From contig JAZKSG010000007.1 in assembly GCA_036626215.1 (NCBI GenBank), positions 1 through 46,978 of the forward strand: a stretch of 46,978 bases of DNA. The letters run 5' to 3'. The stretch is from JAZKSG01 sp036626215. GTDB taxonomy: Archaea; Thermoplasmatota; E2; DHVEG-1. Under the pieces are notes generated by a model. The model was not told where the DNA came from. It did not search any database and was given only the letters and a program-made list of their open reading frames with translations. This document shows, piece by piece, positions 34,201 through 44,112 of the stretch. Position numbers and translations under genes: made by a program. Positions within the stretch are counted from its first letter, which is position 1, and each line of letters starts with the position of its first letter.

Positions 34201-37200
34201 AATAGTATCACAGTGCAGATTGACTTTATAGAGATTTCCGGAAATGGATATCTAAAATTCTCTGAGGGTTTAACAGTTGCTGCAGCTGGAACAATTAGTG
34301 TAAATGAGTTGTATATCCATGCGGATACAACAGTTTTAACTGGTTTGTTAGAGTGTGACTATGCATATCTTTCAGCTGGATTTTATATAGATCTTTCAGA
34401 CAGCCCAATGTCGATTTCTCTTGATGCCGATGTTGATATTTCAGAGTTTTATGCTTCATCAGGAGATGCATATGTAACCTGGGATCTTTTAACAGCCTCT
34501 GGTTCCGGATATATCTCTCTTGGAGAAACAACCACTATTTCTGCAGGTATCTCCTATGTAGAAGTTGAGAATCTTATCGCCGATACAGGAACAGGGATTT
34601 ATGCTGAACTATCAGGAATATTTAATCTTCAGGGTAGTCCTTTTGAAGTAAAGACAACTGGGTTGAATCTCACGGAAACTACAATCAGTCTATCTGGAAA
34701 TCCTTCAATTGAATCATTTGATTTATATGTGGATGCCTCCGGAATTCAAGTTTCGCTAGATTGGACTTTAATTTCAGCTCAAGGTAGCGGAACGGTTAAG
34801 ATTGATGAAGATCAAAATGTGACAATTAGTGCATCTTTCGATACGATTTATATTGTAGGTTTACATGCATCAAATGGTAACTCAAATGGTTTAACTCTTT
34901 CAGGTTCCTTCCAAACTTCGGCTACAATCGTCTTAGATTTATCTAAAGAAAATAAAATAATCATAAATGGGACTGGCACTATTTCAAATCTATACTTTGA
35001 GGTTTATAATGTTGGTAAAATCACCTGTTCCCTCATAGAATTAAATGGAGATCTTGAAATCAAGTCATCAGAAAAACAATTAGACATTACCAATATTGAT
35101 GCTACTGTCTCTGATTTAACAGTTGAGATTGATGAAACTGAGTTTTTAAGTGATGTATCTGGATTACTTGAAGGTACTTTACTTTATGAATGGACTGGAA
35201 ACTTTCTAAGCCCTGATTCAGTGAATTTAACTGGCGACATATTAGTAACTGCTTCCGGCTCTGGATCAATACCTTTAGAAATTGGTGCTATAGAACTAAC
35301 TGGAAATGCAAATCTTGATGGAGGGGTTTACTTTAAACGTATCTCTTCCTCAGGATGGTCGCTTGAAACTGCCGTTAATGGAATCGAGATATCAGGTACA
35401 TTACAGTTAGCGGATTTCAAATTTGCATCTCTATATGGTGAAATTAACATAGAAGGATATGCTGCGTTCAAGAAATTATCTAGCACTACCGAATTGTCGT
35501 TTACTGATTTCTCAGCTTCAGGAGCTATCGAATTTTACTTATCGTCTTGTAAACTTCTCTCAGTTGATGGCTCTCTTTCAGCTTCAGGAGACGTTACAGT
35601 AGACACAGCTAACGGGTATCTTGAAACCAGTTCAGGTTTTTCGATTTCGGCAGGTGTAGGATTAACGATAGAATTAATTGATTCCGTGGAAGTTTACGGC
35701 AGTCTTGTATTATCAGAAGGTAGTTACATTGGATGGAACATTCAGAGTGATACAATGACTTTCACTTTTGAAGACTTAAATACAAATATAGATCTTGGTA
35801 TAAATGACGTAACTTTAGAAGCTGTAAGTGCGTCTTCAACAACCTTTACTGCTATTACACTCTGTGGAAGTGAGGGATCAGTCAAAGTTGACGGTGGATT
35901 TAATTTTGATGTATTTAAAGTTACAAAAAACGGTGAAATTCTCTTTGAAGCATTAGATATACAGATTTCAGATATCAAAATCACGACATTCAAAAACAAC
36001 GAAAACCGTAAAGGTTTCACTTTGGAAAAAATAAATGAAAAAGATCCAGTGATTTCAGGGTCACTTATCTTATTTGGTGTAACATATGACACCGTCACTA
36101 TAGCTAGTGGATCTCTTAGAGGCTCGGTTACTTTGTATAAAGAAGCCGGTGTATTCCATCTGGATGGAAGTAGCGATACTTCCTGCAGCTTAGAGGTAGG
36201 TACACAGAATTACCATATTTCTGCAGATGTTGGCTTTTCCAGTGGCGGCGGAGAACTTGAAACTTCATCTGACTTCCAATCTTCACCTCGCTATTTAGAA
36301 TGTTCCGTACAAGGTTTTGAATACTATAGTCTTGAAGCCGTCTTATTTGGTGCAGGTATAAAACTACAAGATGGAGGACCATCCGGCACTTTCCGCATTG
36401 AATGGGAAGAAGGATTGAAAAATGTCCATGTTGAAAGAGGTCAAGATTTAATCCCAGATTTTGTTTACTTTACAAAACCTGCTACAGACGACTGGATTCA
36501 ACTATGGCCGATCTGGGGTGGAAACCTCCAGGCATTTATAGAAGCCCCTGATTGGTCTAATGCAGATGAAGAAATATCTTTCCATGGAGCAGCGATAGGG
36601 GGCTCCGGCAATTATACTTTTGAATGGGATTTCAACAGTGAAACTGATTCTGGTTTCCAACTTGATGCTACTGGTAGAGATGTAACTCATACATATTCTT
36701 CTGATCAAGGAGAATGTCAATATCATCAAGTTGTTTTACGAGTTACAGATTCAAATGGTGATAAAGTTACTGCAGAACATGATATAAACATTACAAGTCT
36801 AAAGGCACATCCAAATGGACCCTACTCTATCGAAGTTGGGGAAGATACAATTTTAGAAGGTTATGCAGAAGATGGATGCCATGAAGACAGACCCGCAACG
36901 TTTACATGGAGTTTATATCCTAACTCCGAGAAAAATACCTATAGATTTGAAGGAGCGCCAGATACACAGAATCTTGGGCAGCTCTCTGCTGGATTGTATA
37001 CAGCGAAGTTTACAGTTAGCAGATTTGATGGTGATAAATTAGTAGAACAAGATATTGAAACCACAGATCTTTTGGTAAAAGGAGTACAGTTAGAAGCAGA
37101 TTTAGAAACTGCGGAACCAGAGCAGCAAATCACTTTTACGATACATACATACTTTAATGACAGCGAAAGTTTCAGTGGCGAAATCGACTATGACGATGAA

Positions 37201-40200
37201 AACACTGATGAAATATCAGGTGTAGGGAATAAGACTATTACTACTACTCATAACTATGATTTAGATCATACTGGAGAGCGCAATGTAACCGTAACTATTA
37301 ACGGAGATACAGATGATGTTAAGGTAAACGTTTGGTCTTTCAATTTAGATTCTGGTGGACCATATCATGGTAGAATATATGAAACTATTCATTTTGATGG
37401 AAAAATAGACCACAAAGGCGAAACAACTCCTTCTATAGAATGGACTTTTGGTGACGGTAGCCCATCAAGCCATGTTGAAGATCCAGAACATGTTTACAAC
37501 AACACCGGTGATTACATAGCGACGTTTACGGTATCCATAGGGGATAAAACACGTTCCGATACCACAAAAGTATTTATTGTAGAGGAAGATTATGAACCTC
37601 CAACTATCCTTCACATAAATGCTTACTCCTGTTTTAAAGCATCTCCTAACGAAAAAATAACGGTTTGGGTTACAACCGAAGAAGGAGACAACCCCGTTGA
37701 TAAATATAAATGGAAGTTAGGTGATCCTGATGAAGGAACCTGGGAGACAACCAGTACCCCCTCCAACAAGATTTCTAATCCTCGTCCAGGCCGTTGTCAT
37801 TCTACCTGGCTTAACGTAAAATGTTATGATACCAACGGTTTCAGTAGCGACATCAGACGCGCCTGGCTTACATGGACACGTTTAGATACCGATATAGATG
37901 CACCACAGTCAGCAACCGATTTGGTCTCTGTCTCATTCTCCGCTGATACAACACCTCCTCCAGTATGTAATGTATATTTAGGTCATTCTTGGATTTTTGG
38001 AGATGGAAATGGGGGTTCTGGAGCAGATGTAGAACATAGATATGGTGATGATGGCGTCTATTTCGTTAAGTTAGAAACAACGAGTTATAATACTGGTGAA
38101 GAAGATCGTGCCTATCATACCATTAGAATCCATAATGTACCTCCAAACTCAAACTTCAGCATCAATCCTCTTGTGACCGTTGTTGATGAAGAAACATATT
38201 TTGATGGCAACGCAGAGGATTTAGATGGCGAAATCATTGGTTGGAAGTATGATTTTGATGATGGCAGACGGATGTACGGCTACGCCGATTATGATTACAT
38301 ATATAAAAATAGTGGTGTCTATACACCGGAGTTCACTACAACTGACAACGATGGAGATAAAGATATAAACAAGAGAGATACGATAACTGGAGTAAGAGAC
38401 ATACTTGTTGCTGATGCAATAGTTGATGACGATTTCACAAGCAGCACACCTAAGTTCGGTACAAGACGTTTCAACAGCATCCAGAATGCTATTGATTCAC
38501 CAAATGTACCCAACCAGGATGGACTAATAGTGGTTTTAGATGGAACATATAGTGAAGACGTCACCGTCGACAAATCAATAGATCTTATAGCCGTACAAGA
38601 AGGATACAAAGACAGTCACGATAAAATATCGTATGGTGGAGTAACAATAGATGGATCAGCCGACAGTAGCAGTACAACTGTTGTAGATGTTACTGCTCCA
38701 AACGTAACAATGAAACACTTCAACATAATGAATGATGGAACAGGTGTTGAAATCAATGATAACTATGCCAACATACATAACTGTGATATTTCAGAGGCGG
38801 ATGTTGGTATAAACATGATATCATCCAGCAATAATTCCATTTCTAGCTGCGATTTTTCAAACAACGCTAAAGACGTTAAAATGCAGAGTGGCTCCGATGA
38901 CAACACAATTACTTCATGTACGTTTTCTCAAATTGGAAATACTCGTTATGGCGAAGGAATAAAAATCATCAACTCCAAAGGAAACACCATTGAAAATTGT
39001 GAGATAGATGATCACAACGTAGGTATAACTATGGACAACTCTATGGGTAACAAAGTTTCAAACTGTGAGATAGATGATAACGATAAAGGAATCCTGGTGA
39101 AAGATTCATCAAACAACGTTATAACATATACCAATTTCTCAAATAACGACTATGGTGTACATCTGTTAAATGCTGAATATACTGTTATCGGAGCTGAAAA
39201 CGCAAAATTCTACTTTGATCATTATGATACACATGAACCAAAACTAAACCATCTGTCTGAACTTTCACAGGGTTACACTATGAAACCAACGCCTTCAGGC
39301 GGTACACCACATGGCTCACCAAGGCCTGATAACTCATACTTTGACAATAATAACTATCCTATCTTTATACAAAACTCTGAGATAAACGCGATAAAAGACT
39401 GCGTTATCAACAACCCTGAATCAGACTTAATATCGATTAACTCTGATGGCCCCAGTTCAACAAATGATATAACGATACAAAACTCGAATTATATACTACT
39501 ATATCGAAACATTGTCAAAGGAGCAAAGTCATATGGGGTACATATCGCAAACTCTAATGACGTCACCATCTGGAAATGTCTAATATGGGAGAACCCAACT
39601 GGAATATTTATAGATCACTCCTCAGATAGCCTAGTCACAATGTCTACTTTACTCAACCATACAACATGTGGAATATATGTCTCTGAAGAATCATATACAA
39701 ACGTTATAAGATATAACAACATCTTCAGATTTGGAAGAACATTCTATCAAAACATGATAAACAACGGCGGAACAAGCGCTTCAGATTGGTATCAGATGTT
39801 AAACGATGACCGGCTAACAGCTTATGACGCCGGTGTAAAAACACTATGGGATGATGACGGTGAATATGACAGCCATACTTTCGATTCAGTTGTTGACAAC
39901 GATGGTGCAGGCAACTACTGGAGCGACTACAACTGGGAGTACTACATAAACAACCTTGCACAAAATGGAACCATTGTTGTACCAGATCGTGAAGGAATGC
40001 AGATGCCTGAATGGATAGCGTTTAACCCCGAAACAGGAGAAACCATTGTACCTGAACCACCACAACCTGATCCACACTATGAATGGCTTGAAATAGGAGA
40101 CGAACCATACAATATAACAGGGCCAACAGGTCCAGATCACAGCCAGGACAGATACCCAGTATTTCCATATCCATTTATCTGGTGTAAAGAATGGGTGAAT

Positions 40201-40272
40201 TTAAGACCAGATGACAGTCTACCTCTCCCACCTGAGTCGATGCCAGCTAAAAACTTGGTTCCCATTGAATGA
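31258..40272 (+). CDS. Giant secreted surface protein: FN3, beta-repeat, PKD-like and parallel beta-helix regions
   Basis: The ATG at 31258 is preferred over TTG 31249 because AGGGAGGA is only 1-2 bases from the TTG. The 3,004-residue protein has a basic start and signal helix (to about 46), an acidic linker, an amphipathic helix region (about 90-125), and three FN3 domains (about 135-230, 237-324, 330-417). A long repetitive beta region follows (about 425-1745), broken by a Gly/Ser-rich linker near 905-925. PKD-like domains with WTFGDG and WDF motifs lie at about 1758-2380, and a NosD-like right-handed beta helix (about 2385-2835) has NTIENCEIDDHNVGI-type rungs. No C-terminal membrane anchor or sorting signal is seen. 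It is likely an adhesin, sheath or S-layer-associated protein. Confidence 0.85.
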   Translation: METYKKRYIRKTNKNIGLRLKIISVLVIGVLILSMASPMVIASENENKNLFSENKDLSLDPEEEQPENESSEQTNIKKESRPKLLDNNGDSLLSRLKQKLYEILKSFLDHFPRLANISFFQKMLKRLNTSNEDTESPSKVVGLSVTDVHDGKLNLNWDAATDNDSDISHYNIYWSKDGFHNPIDNVNHPTTSYLDTGLTNGHTYSYRVSAVDTEGMEGPKSDSASGTPTKSSGGDNSPPDQVTGLTITSKDRKLELSWDAATDDVGVDHYCVYRDGSHLVDVEQTEYLDTGLVNGVSYEYQVSAVDTEGVEGPKSVSVNATPTETTEDTEPPSKVSGLSVTDVHDGKLDLSWDAASDNVGVDHYCVYRDGDLIEDGLEVTEYLDSGLTNGHTYSYRVSAVDAAGNEGEKSDSVSGTPTESTEDATVMPESGHIAIGGNGYLQVNTTLDINGTLVTLNGTVFLQTGTEFIHIWWNTTTGFFKINATGFTQDDSEEFDLIDFYLKIEDTNNNPSDIITLYFNHFSMDGPGSFMIDRQGQQGEITLNGELKVGEINGQINLNDFKNLTIQGTFYSGKHKNIIGDATIEWDCTGDKPQVNVYGNMTRNTERQINIDNLVFEVENTVYASAEKISFSSDTFIEIGDGYIDVSDATRSITLQTLIVEVPGVFNVELNGCLDITSGRNTTIYFGPDYVNISFSNGMTSIDLSDFYLDVNNGQFTVEMSHLSLQAENEMWVSFGEKLKASVSVDSLVVTECSISPSSNLFFMVNGSFDLSNAKNKLVVDFTDLENFEVELGVDGSVTLSDVVFVYDDKDAGKYVKLSWDYLDLSASGTATIEAINGEFTVDASGSADLAISDFLFYYDGVIPPLGVEGYTDISFSIPSFSVSISADIQDFTFALPTGGGEENSSGDGGDESGSGGGSAGSTPSLFVTLRGDFQLSGDIQVKVNASSFQSFDVNAVGDGDLLIGDFYLNAKDRTGTNSFVNSITVQIDFIEISGNGYLKFSEGLTVAAAGTISVNELYIHADTTVLTGLLECDYAYLSAGFYIDLSDSPMSISLDADVDISEFYASSGDAYVTWDLLTASGSGYISLGETTTISAGISYVEVENLIADTGTGIYAELSGIFNLQGSPFEVKTTGLNLTETTISLSGNPSIESFDLYVDASGIQVSLDWTLISAQGSGTVKIDEDQNVTISASFDTIYIVGLHASNGNSNGLTLSGSFQTSATIVLDLSKENKIIINGTGTISNLYFEVYNVGKITCSLIELNGDLEIKSSEKQLDITNIDATVSDLTVEIDETEFLSDVSGLLEGTLLYEWTGNFLSPDSVNLTGDILVTASGSGSIPLEIGAIELTGNANLDGGVYFKRISSSGWSLETAVNGIEISGTLQLADFKFASLYGEINIEGYAAFKKLSSTTELSFTDFSASGAIEFYLSSCKLLSVDGSLSASGDVTVDTANGYLETSSGFSISAGVGLTIELIDSVEVYGSLVLSEGSYIGWNIQSDTMTFTFEDLNTNIDLGINDVTLEAVSASSTTFTAITLCGSEGSVKVDGGFNFDVFKVTKNGEILFEALDIQISDIKITTFKNNENRKGFTLEKINEKDPVISGSLILFGVTYDTVTIASGSLRGSVTLYKEAGVFHLDGSSDTSCSLEVGTQNYHISADVGFSSGGGELETSSDFQSSPRYLECSVQGFEYYSLEAVLFGAGIKLQDGGPSGTFRIEWEEGLKNVHVERGQDLIPDFVYFTKPATDDWIQLWPIWGGNLQAFIEAPDWSNADEEISFHGAAIGGSGNYTFEWDFNSETDSGFQLDATGRDVTHTYSSDQGECQYHQVVLRVTDSNGDKVTAEHDINITSLKAHPNGPYSIEVGEDTILEGYAEDGCHEDRPATFTWSLYPNSEKNTYRFEGAPDTQNLGQLSAGLYTAKFTVSRFDGDKLVEQDIETTDLLVKGVQLEADLETAEPEQQITFTIHTYFNDSESFSGEIDYDDENTDEISGVGNKTITTTHNYDLDHTGERNVTVTINGDTDDVKVNVWSFNLDSGGPYHGRIYETIHFDGKIDHKGETTPSIEWTFGDGSPSSHVEDPEHVYNNTGDYIATFTVSIGDKTRSDTTKVFIVEEDYEPPTILHINAYSCFKASPNEKITVWVTTEEGDNPVDKYKWKLGDPDEGTWETTSTPSNKISNPRPGRCHSTWLNVKCYDTNGFSSDIRRAWLTWTRLDTDIDAPQSATDLVSVSFSADTTPPPVCNVYLGHSWIFGDGNGGSGADVEHRYGDDGVYFVKLETTSYNTGEEDRAYHTIRIHNVPPNSNFSINPLVTVVDEETYFDGNAEDLDGEIIGWKYDFDDGRRMYGYADYDYIYKNSGVYTPEFTTTDNDGDKDINKRDTITGVRDILVADAIVDDDFTSSTPKFGTRRFNSIQNAIDSPNVPNQDGLIVVLDGTYSEDVTVDKSIDLIAVQEGYKDSHDKISYGGVTIDGSADSSSTTVVDVTAPNVTMKHFNIMNDGTGVEINDNYANIHNCDISEADVGINMISSSNNSISSCDFSNNAKDVKMQSGSDDNTITSCTFSQIGNTRYGEGIKIINSKGNTIENCEIDDHNVGITMDNSMGNKVSNCEIDDNDKGILVKDSSNNVITYTNFSNNDYGVHLLNAEYTVIGAENAKFYFDHYDTHEPKLNHLSELSQGYTMKPTPSGGTPHGSPRPDNSYFDNNNYPIFIQNSEINAIKDCVINNPESDLISINSDGPSSTNDITIQNSNYILLYRNIVKGAKSYGVHIANSNDVTIWKCLIWENPTGIFIDHSSDSLVTMSTLLNHTTCGIYVSEESYTNVIRYNNIFRFGRTFYQNMINNGGTSASDWYQMLNDDRLTAYDAGVKTLWDDDGEYDSHTFDSVVDNDGAGNYWSDYNWEYYINNLAQNGTIVVPDREGMQMPEWIAFNPETGETIVPEPPQPDPHYEWLEIGDEPYNITGPTGPDHSQDRYPVFPYPFIWCKEWVNLRPDDSLPLPPESMPAKNLVPIE
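31681..32366 (+). repeat. Shared DNA blocks among the three FN3 modules
   Basis: A 36-bp block at 31681-31716 (FN3-1) is identical to 32266-32301 (FN3-3). Another 36-bp block at 32049-32084 (FN3-2) is identical to 32331-32366 (FN3-3). Further on, the end of FN3-3 (about 32412-32460) again matches FN3-1 (about 31847-31892) with a single silent difference. The third module is thus a patchwork of the first two. Confidence 0.85.
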
Positions 40273-40529
40273 AAATATGTCTGATGAGGATAGTTAAACA
40301 GAAAATGCCGTTGCAGATCTAAAAAAGATGACATCAAACAACCTCTTTTTTTATTTCAGTTTGTTTTTTGTCTATTATAAATATAATCCCTTTTTTTATC
40401 ATAGATTAATTGATAACAATTTCAGAGATTAGATTAGTTCTAATACAAAATTTAATCTCCTTTTTTGTGATTTTAAATTTTAAACAAGTTTTTTTATCTT
40501 TATTTAACATATATTATCTATTATTACGA

Positions 40530-40543
40530 AAAATTTATAAATA
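40530..40543 (+). promoter_or_regulatory. TATA box giving a probable leaderless transcript
   Basis: TTTATAAATATATA lies with its centre about 25-28 bp before the ATG at 40561. Transcription would therefore begin at or next to the start codon, and no Shine-Dalgarno site is present. The 288-bp region before it (40273-40560) otherwise holds T-rich tracts that could terminate the giant gene (about 40345-40353) and nothing else I recognise. Confidence 0.5.
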
Positions 40544-40560
40544 TATAACCTTATATTTAT

Positions 40561-43500
40561 ATGCCTATGAAAAAAAGAATTTTCAATACCGGATTTTTTT
40601 TCGCGGTGGCCACCACTTTTATACTAACAGCTAGTGTTCTTATACCCATTGCTTCAGCAACAGACGACACCTCTGATTATAATGGTTTCGATAAAGGTCC
40701 ATCTAGCAGCCCTGTAGCTCCTTTAAAAAAAACTACTTTTATAGAATATGATGAAGACTCCTATCTTGATGATTACTCTTACTTGGCATCTCTCCCTACT
40801 GCTGTCTTCAAAGATAAAGAAACACTTTATTCGCATCCTTTACTGTTTTATCAAGAGGAGCAGAATTTTGAAGGAAAAAAAACTACTCTTAACGATAGAC
40901 GTGGGCTAGATTATTTTATGGAGGACTGGATGGGTTATTGTAACGGTCAGATGGATGAGGTGATGACTGTTAATGTCCCTGAAAACAAGGTTGATCAGTG
41001 GAACGCTAAAGAATATAATGTTATAGAGGGTGACAACCCCTATAGTATTGCTTCTGATCTTGCTTTACAGGATTGGTCTTATAGTGATGATGCTGTTGTT
41101 TCAGTTGTTAACGAAGATTTTGTAGAAAAACATGATAAAAAAACACAGAATAAAATAGATGGTACCTTAAATCCATGTGAGGTTAAAAAAGAAAACACTC
41201 TCTCTTTGAAGCAGACTAATTCTTTAAACCCTGTTTTCCAGACTTTTACTGTTGAAAAAGATTATGTTTATTTAGAGGCTGACTGTTGGTGGGATGGCGT
41301 CCTTGTGGCGAATAAGATGGTTCCTGCTGGAGATCCCGACCTTCAGCTTTATTGTAAACATGATGGCAATTGGATGCAAACTGTTGTTTCGACGGATTGG
41401 AATATCTATCGTCCAGCAGGGCATGAACTCGCTCAGGCGTATGTTTACAACCCTGGTGAATGGCGGGTAGGTGTTACCGATTTTCCGACAGAGGGAGATG
41501 CACCTAGGAAGGGTGTAGAAAATGTTTTTGAGATACAAGGATCACTTCCTGGAATGATTAAAAACATGGTGAAAGATGTTGAATACAAAGTTGATATCAC
41601 GAAGTATCCTGGTGTACATGTTGATGTTCCAGATATGCCTTCTTTTGGAACCCGTGATGCTTATTTTAATCTAACATGGGATAATCCTGGTGTAAACCTT
41701 GGTTTTACCTTGGTTGGGCCTTCTGGAGAGGCAATATATACTGCTAATGAGGATAATGAGGAAAACGAGCAAAGTATGCATATAAACCACCTGGGTGAAT
41801 GTTTACAAGGAGAGGAAGGTTACAAAATCTCTGTTTTCTCTACTGATGACGTAGAAAACTCTGTAGATTTTGAGATTGAATACAGTTGGAGGCAGAATAT
41901 CACCAAAGAAAAAAGTGATAGTTTGACTAGTGCCACTGAGGGAGCAGTTCTTGCCAGTCAGCTTAACACTCCATTACTTTACATAAAAAAAGATGAAATA
42001 CCTGAAACGACTAAAAACGCTCTTTACAAACTCGGAGTTAAAAATATCCATCTGGTAGATCTTAACAGTCGACTCAAAAATGATGTAAAAAATCAGCTTC
42101 AAGAAGTTGGTGAGGTAAAACTATACGAAGATTATAGATATATATATGATAAAATAAGGGATCTTTCTGGGGAATCCCAGGATGTTGTTTTTTCAACTCT
42201 TGATCCGTGGACTAAATGGTATAAAGAGGAGCTTAAACCTGGTGATGAAACCCATGCAGGCTTGTTTATAGGGCCGGCGGCTTTTTCTGCTGCTCATCAT
42301 GGGACGCCTGTTGTTTTTGTTGACAACCATCCACGTTTGTCTCAGGCTGCTACATGGCATAATGATTACTGGCGTAAACACGCGGATGAAAGATATGATT
42401 TTAAACCTTCGATGGCTGAAATGGTTTTAACAGGACGACAAATCTATGATTTCCTGAAAGACTATGGTTTCGACCAAGAGGGAAAAGAAAGTATTATCAC
42501 AGTTGCAGATCAATATGAAATAGGTATACCTTGGGATCGTATTTTCATAGGTGTCGCCCATTCTGGCCGTATATGCGGTTCACCTATTGATACCGCTACA
42601 TGGATCAGCCGTAGCATGTTTTATCCAGGTCTTGTTTTCCAGAATCCTGCAATGCAAGGATCTGTAGAACTTATAAATGGAAGCGTTAGCTCCCAAGACG
42701 TAGGTTTAAGTTTTGGAGGTGACGCATTGATAGATATTGATCTTGGTACCTTTGAAATAGAGAGACAAACTGGTGTTGAAGAATATAAATATCCTGCTCT
42801 TTGTTCTTTTGTTACACATAAATATCGTTTCAATGAAAGAGCTAGCAAGTATTATGGGTCAAAATATCAATGTGCAGACGGTATGACTCCTGGTGAAACC
42901 AATACTATGAACCCTATCGATCAAGGTATCATGGAAAAATATACTGGCAAGGAGGGAAGTGTTTTCCCAGATATGACTGAATCTGAGTTTGTACCATTTT
43001 ATTTAAGACGTGGTGGCTATGAATGTGCTTTCTCCACTGAGCTTGAATCTGTGGTTGAAAATTTAAACAAAGGAGTACTTCTATGGGTTCATTCTTCACA
43101 TGGAAGTGAACCAAACGGAGGTCAGACTTTGTTTTGGGATCCAGACGTTGGTTTCAGTAGTCATGGAGGTATGGCTAAGTTGATTGACAACATAAAAAAA
43201 TTGTCTTCGATTCCTTTAGTTGGCAATATGTTGTTTGGTGGTTTTGTCTTACCTGGAGCTCTTAAAGAGGAAAATCCTTGGCGTGGCTATGACTGGCAGA
43301 TGGGTTCAACTAAAGAACCTGATACTATGAGTATGGATATCAAAGGATTCTTTCCATTTACAAATATTAGGTTACCGATTCCTCTTGCTATGGGTCTCAC
43401 CTGGGTTCTTGCTAGAAAACCTCTTCGTGAGTTTCTAAACACTATCATACCAGCTGTTGATCCTTTCAACGTTGACAACTTATATGATGGTGTCACTGGG

Positions 43501-44112
43501 GCGATAGGGCAATCTAAATATCCTCTGGCGAATAAGAACGCCACCCAGTTAGAAGAAAACCTTGAAAATTTACATTCATTAGGTTTTATCACAAGTATCT
43601 GTCAAACATCAAATACTTATCTACATATGATGATGATACGACATGGATCCGTATTTCAGGTTCAGGATCCATGGCCAACGAGTTGGTATGGGGGTATATG
43701 GCGGCAGTCTATACCACGTGACATAATCCTAGGTGACACTGTTGGAGAAGCATACAGCAAAGGAATAAGTCATGTAGGGCCACTATATCTGTCAGGGCAA
43801 TGGTGGTGGGATGACGCTGAAAACGTTGTATTCTTTGGTGATCCAGATCTCCGTATGTATGTACCAAACACAGAATACAGCGATAACAATCATTGGACAC
43901 AGCAAGATGTTAAACCAATAAGTTATGATTCAGAACTAAACATTGATGGACATATGCCTTTTGGAGCAACAAACCATCCACATGAGCGTAAACCAAAAAG
44001 CTGGTTGGATCAATATCTACCAATACTTGTAATACTCGTGGTGATTATATTAATAATTCTTGGTATGGTTTTAACTAAAAACAAAGAGAGAAAGAGAGGT
44101 GGTGACAGATGA
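40561..44112 (+). CDS. Large membrane-anchored exoprotein with CWB2-like and C25-like regions
   Basis: The 1,183-residue protein has a signal peptide (about 4-34, ending ASA), a long extracellular part and a C-terminal membrane helix (about 1152-1172, LPILVILVVIILIILG) with a basic cytosolic tail. Residues about 455-520 (ASQLNTPLLYIKKDEIPETT, then LGVKNIHLVD) match the pattern of cell-wall-binding repeat 2. The later part shows LLWVHSSHGSEPNGG (H844, H847) and VVFFGDPDLRMYVP, which recall the HGS and GDP motifs of C25 (gingipain) peptidases. No Cys follows the His at the usual short distance; C1014 is the next plausible one. Protease activity is uncertain. It may be an inactive or structural relative. 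The next gene overlaps it by 4 bp. Confidence 0.7.
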   Translation: MPMKKRIFNTGFFFAVATTFILTASVLIPIASATDDTSDYNGFDKGPSSSPVAPLKKTTFIEYDEDSYLDDYSYLASLPTAVFKDKETLYSHPLLFYQEEQNFEGKKTTLNDRRGLDYFMEDWMGYCNGQMDEVMTVNVPENKVDQWNAKEYNVIEGDNPYSIASDLALQDWSYSDDAVVSVVNEDFVEKHDKKTQNKIDGTLNPCEVKKENTLSLKQTNSLNPVFQTFTVEKDYVYLEADCWWDGVLVANKMVPAGDPDLQLYCKHDGNWMQTVVSTDWNIYRPAGHELAQAYVYNPGEWRVGVTDFPTEGDAPRKGVENVFEIQGSLPGMIKNMVKDVEYKVDITKYPGVHVDVPDMPSFGTRDAYFNLTWDNPGVNLGFTLVGPSGEAIYTANEDNEENEQSMHINHLGECLQGEEGYKISVFSTDDVENSVDFEIEYSWRQNITKEKSDSLTSATEGAVLASQLNTPLLYIKKDEIPETTKNALYKLGVKNIHLVDLNSRLKNDVKNQLQEVGEVKLYEDYRYIYDKIRDLSGESQDVVFSTLDPWTKWYKEELKPGDETHAGLFIGPAAFSAAHHGTPVVFVDNHPRLSQAATWHNDYWRKHADERYDFKPSMAEMVLTGRQIYDFLKDYGFDQEGKESIITVADQYEIGIPWDRIFIGVAHSGRICGSPIDTATWISRSMFYPGLVFQNPAMQGSVELINGSVSSQDVGLSFGGDALIDIDLGTFEIERQTGVEEYKYPALCSFVTHKYRFNERASKYYGSKYQCADGMTPGETNTMNPIDQGIMEKYTGKEGSVFPDMTESEFVPFYLRRGGYECAFSTELESVVENLNKGVLLWVHSSHGSEPNGGQTLFWDPDVGFSSHGGMAKLIDNIKKLSSIPLVGNMLFGGFVLPGALKEENPWRGYDWQMGSTKEPDTMSMDIKGFFPFTNIRLPIPLAMGLTWVLARKPLREFLNTIIPAVDPFNVDNLYDGVTGAIGQSKYPLANKNATQLEENLENLHSLGFITSICQTSNTYLHMMMIRHGSVFQVQDPWPTSWYGGIWRQSIPRDIILGDTVGEAYSKGISHVGPLYLSGQWWWDDAENVVFFGDPDLRMYVPNTEYSDNNHWTQQDVKPISYDSELNIDGHMPFGATNHPHERKPKSWLDQYLPILVILVVIILIILGMVLTKNKERKRGGDR

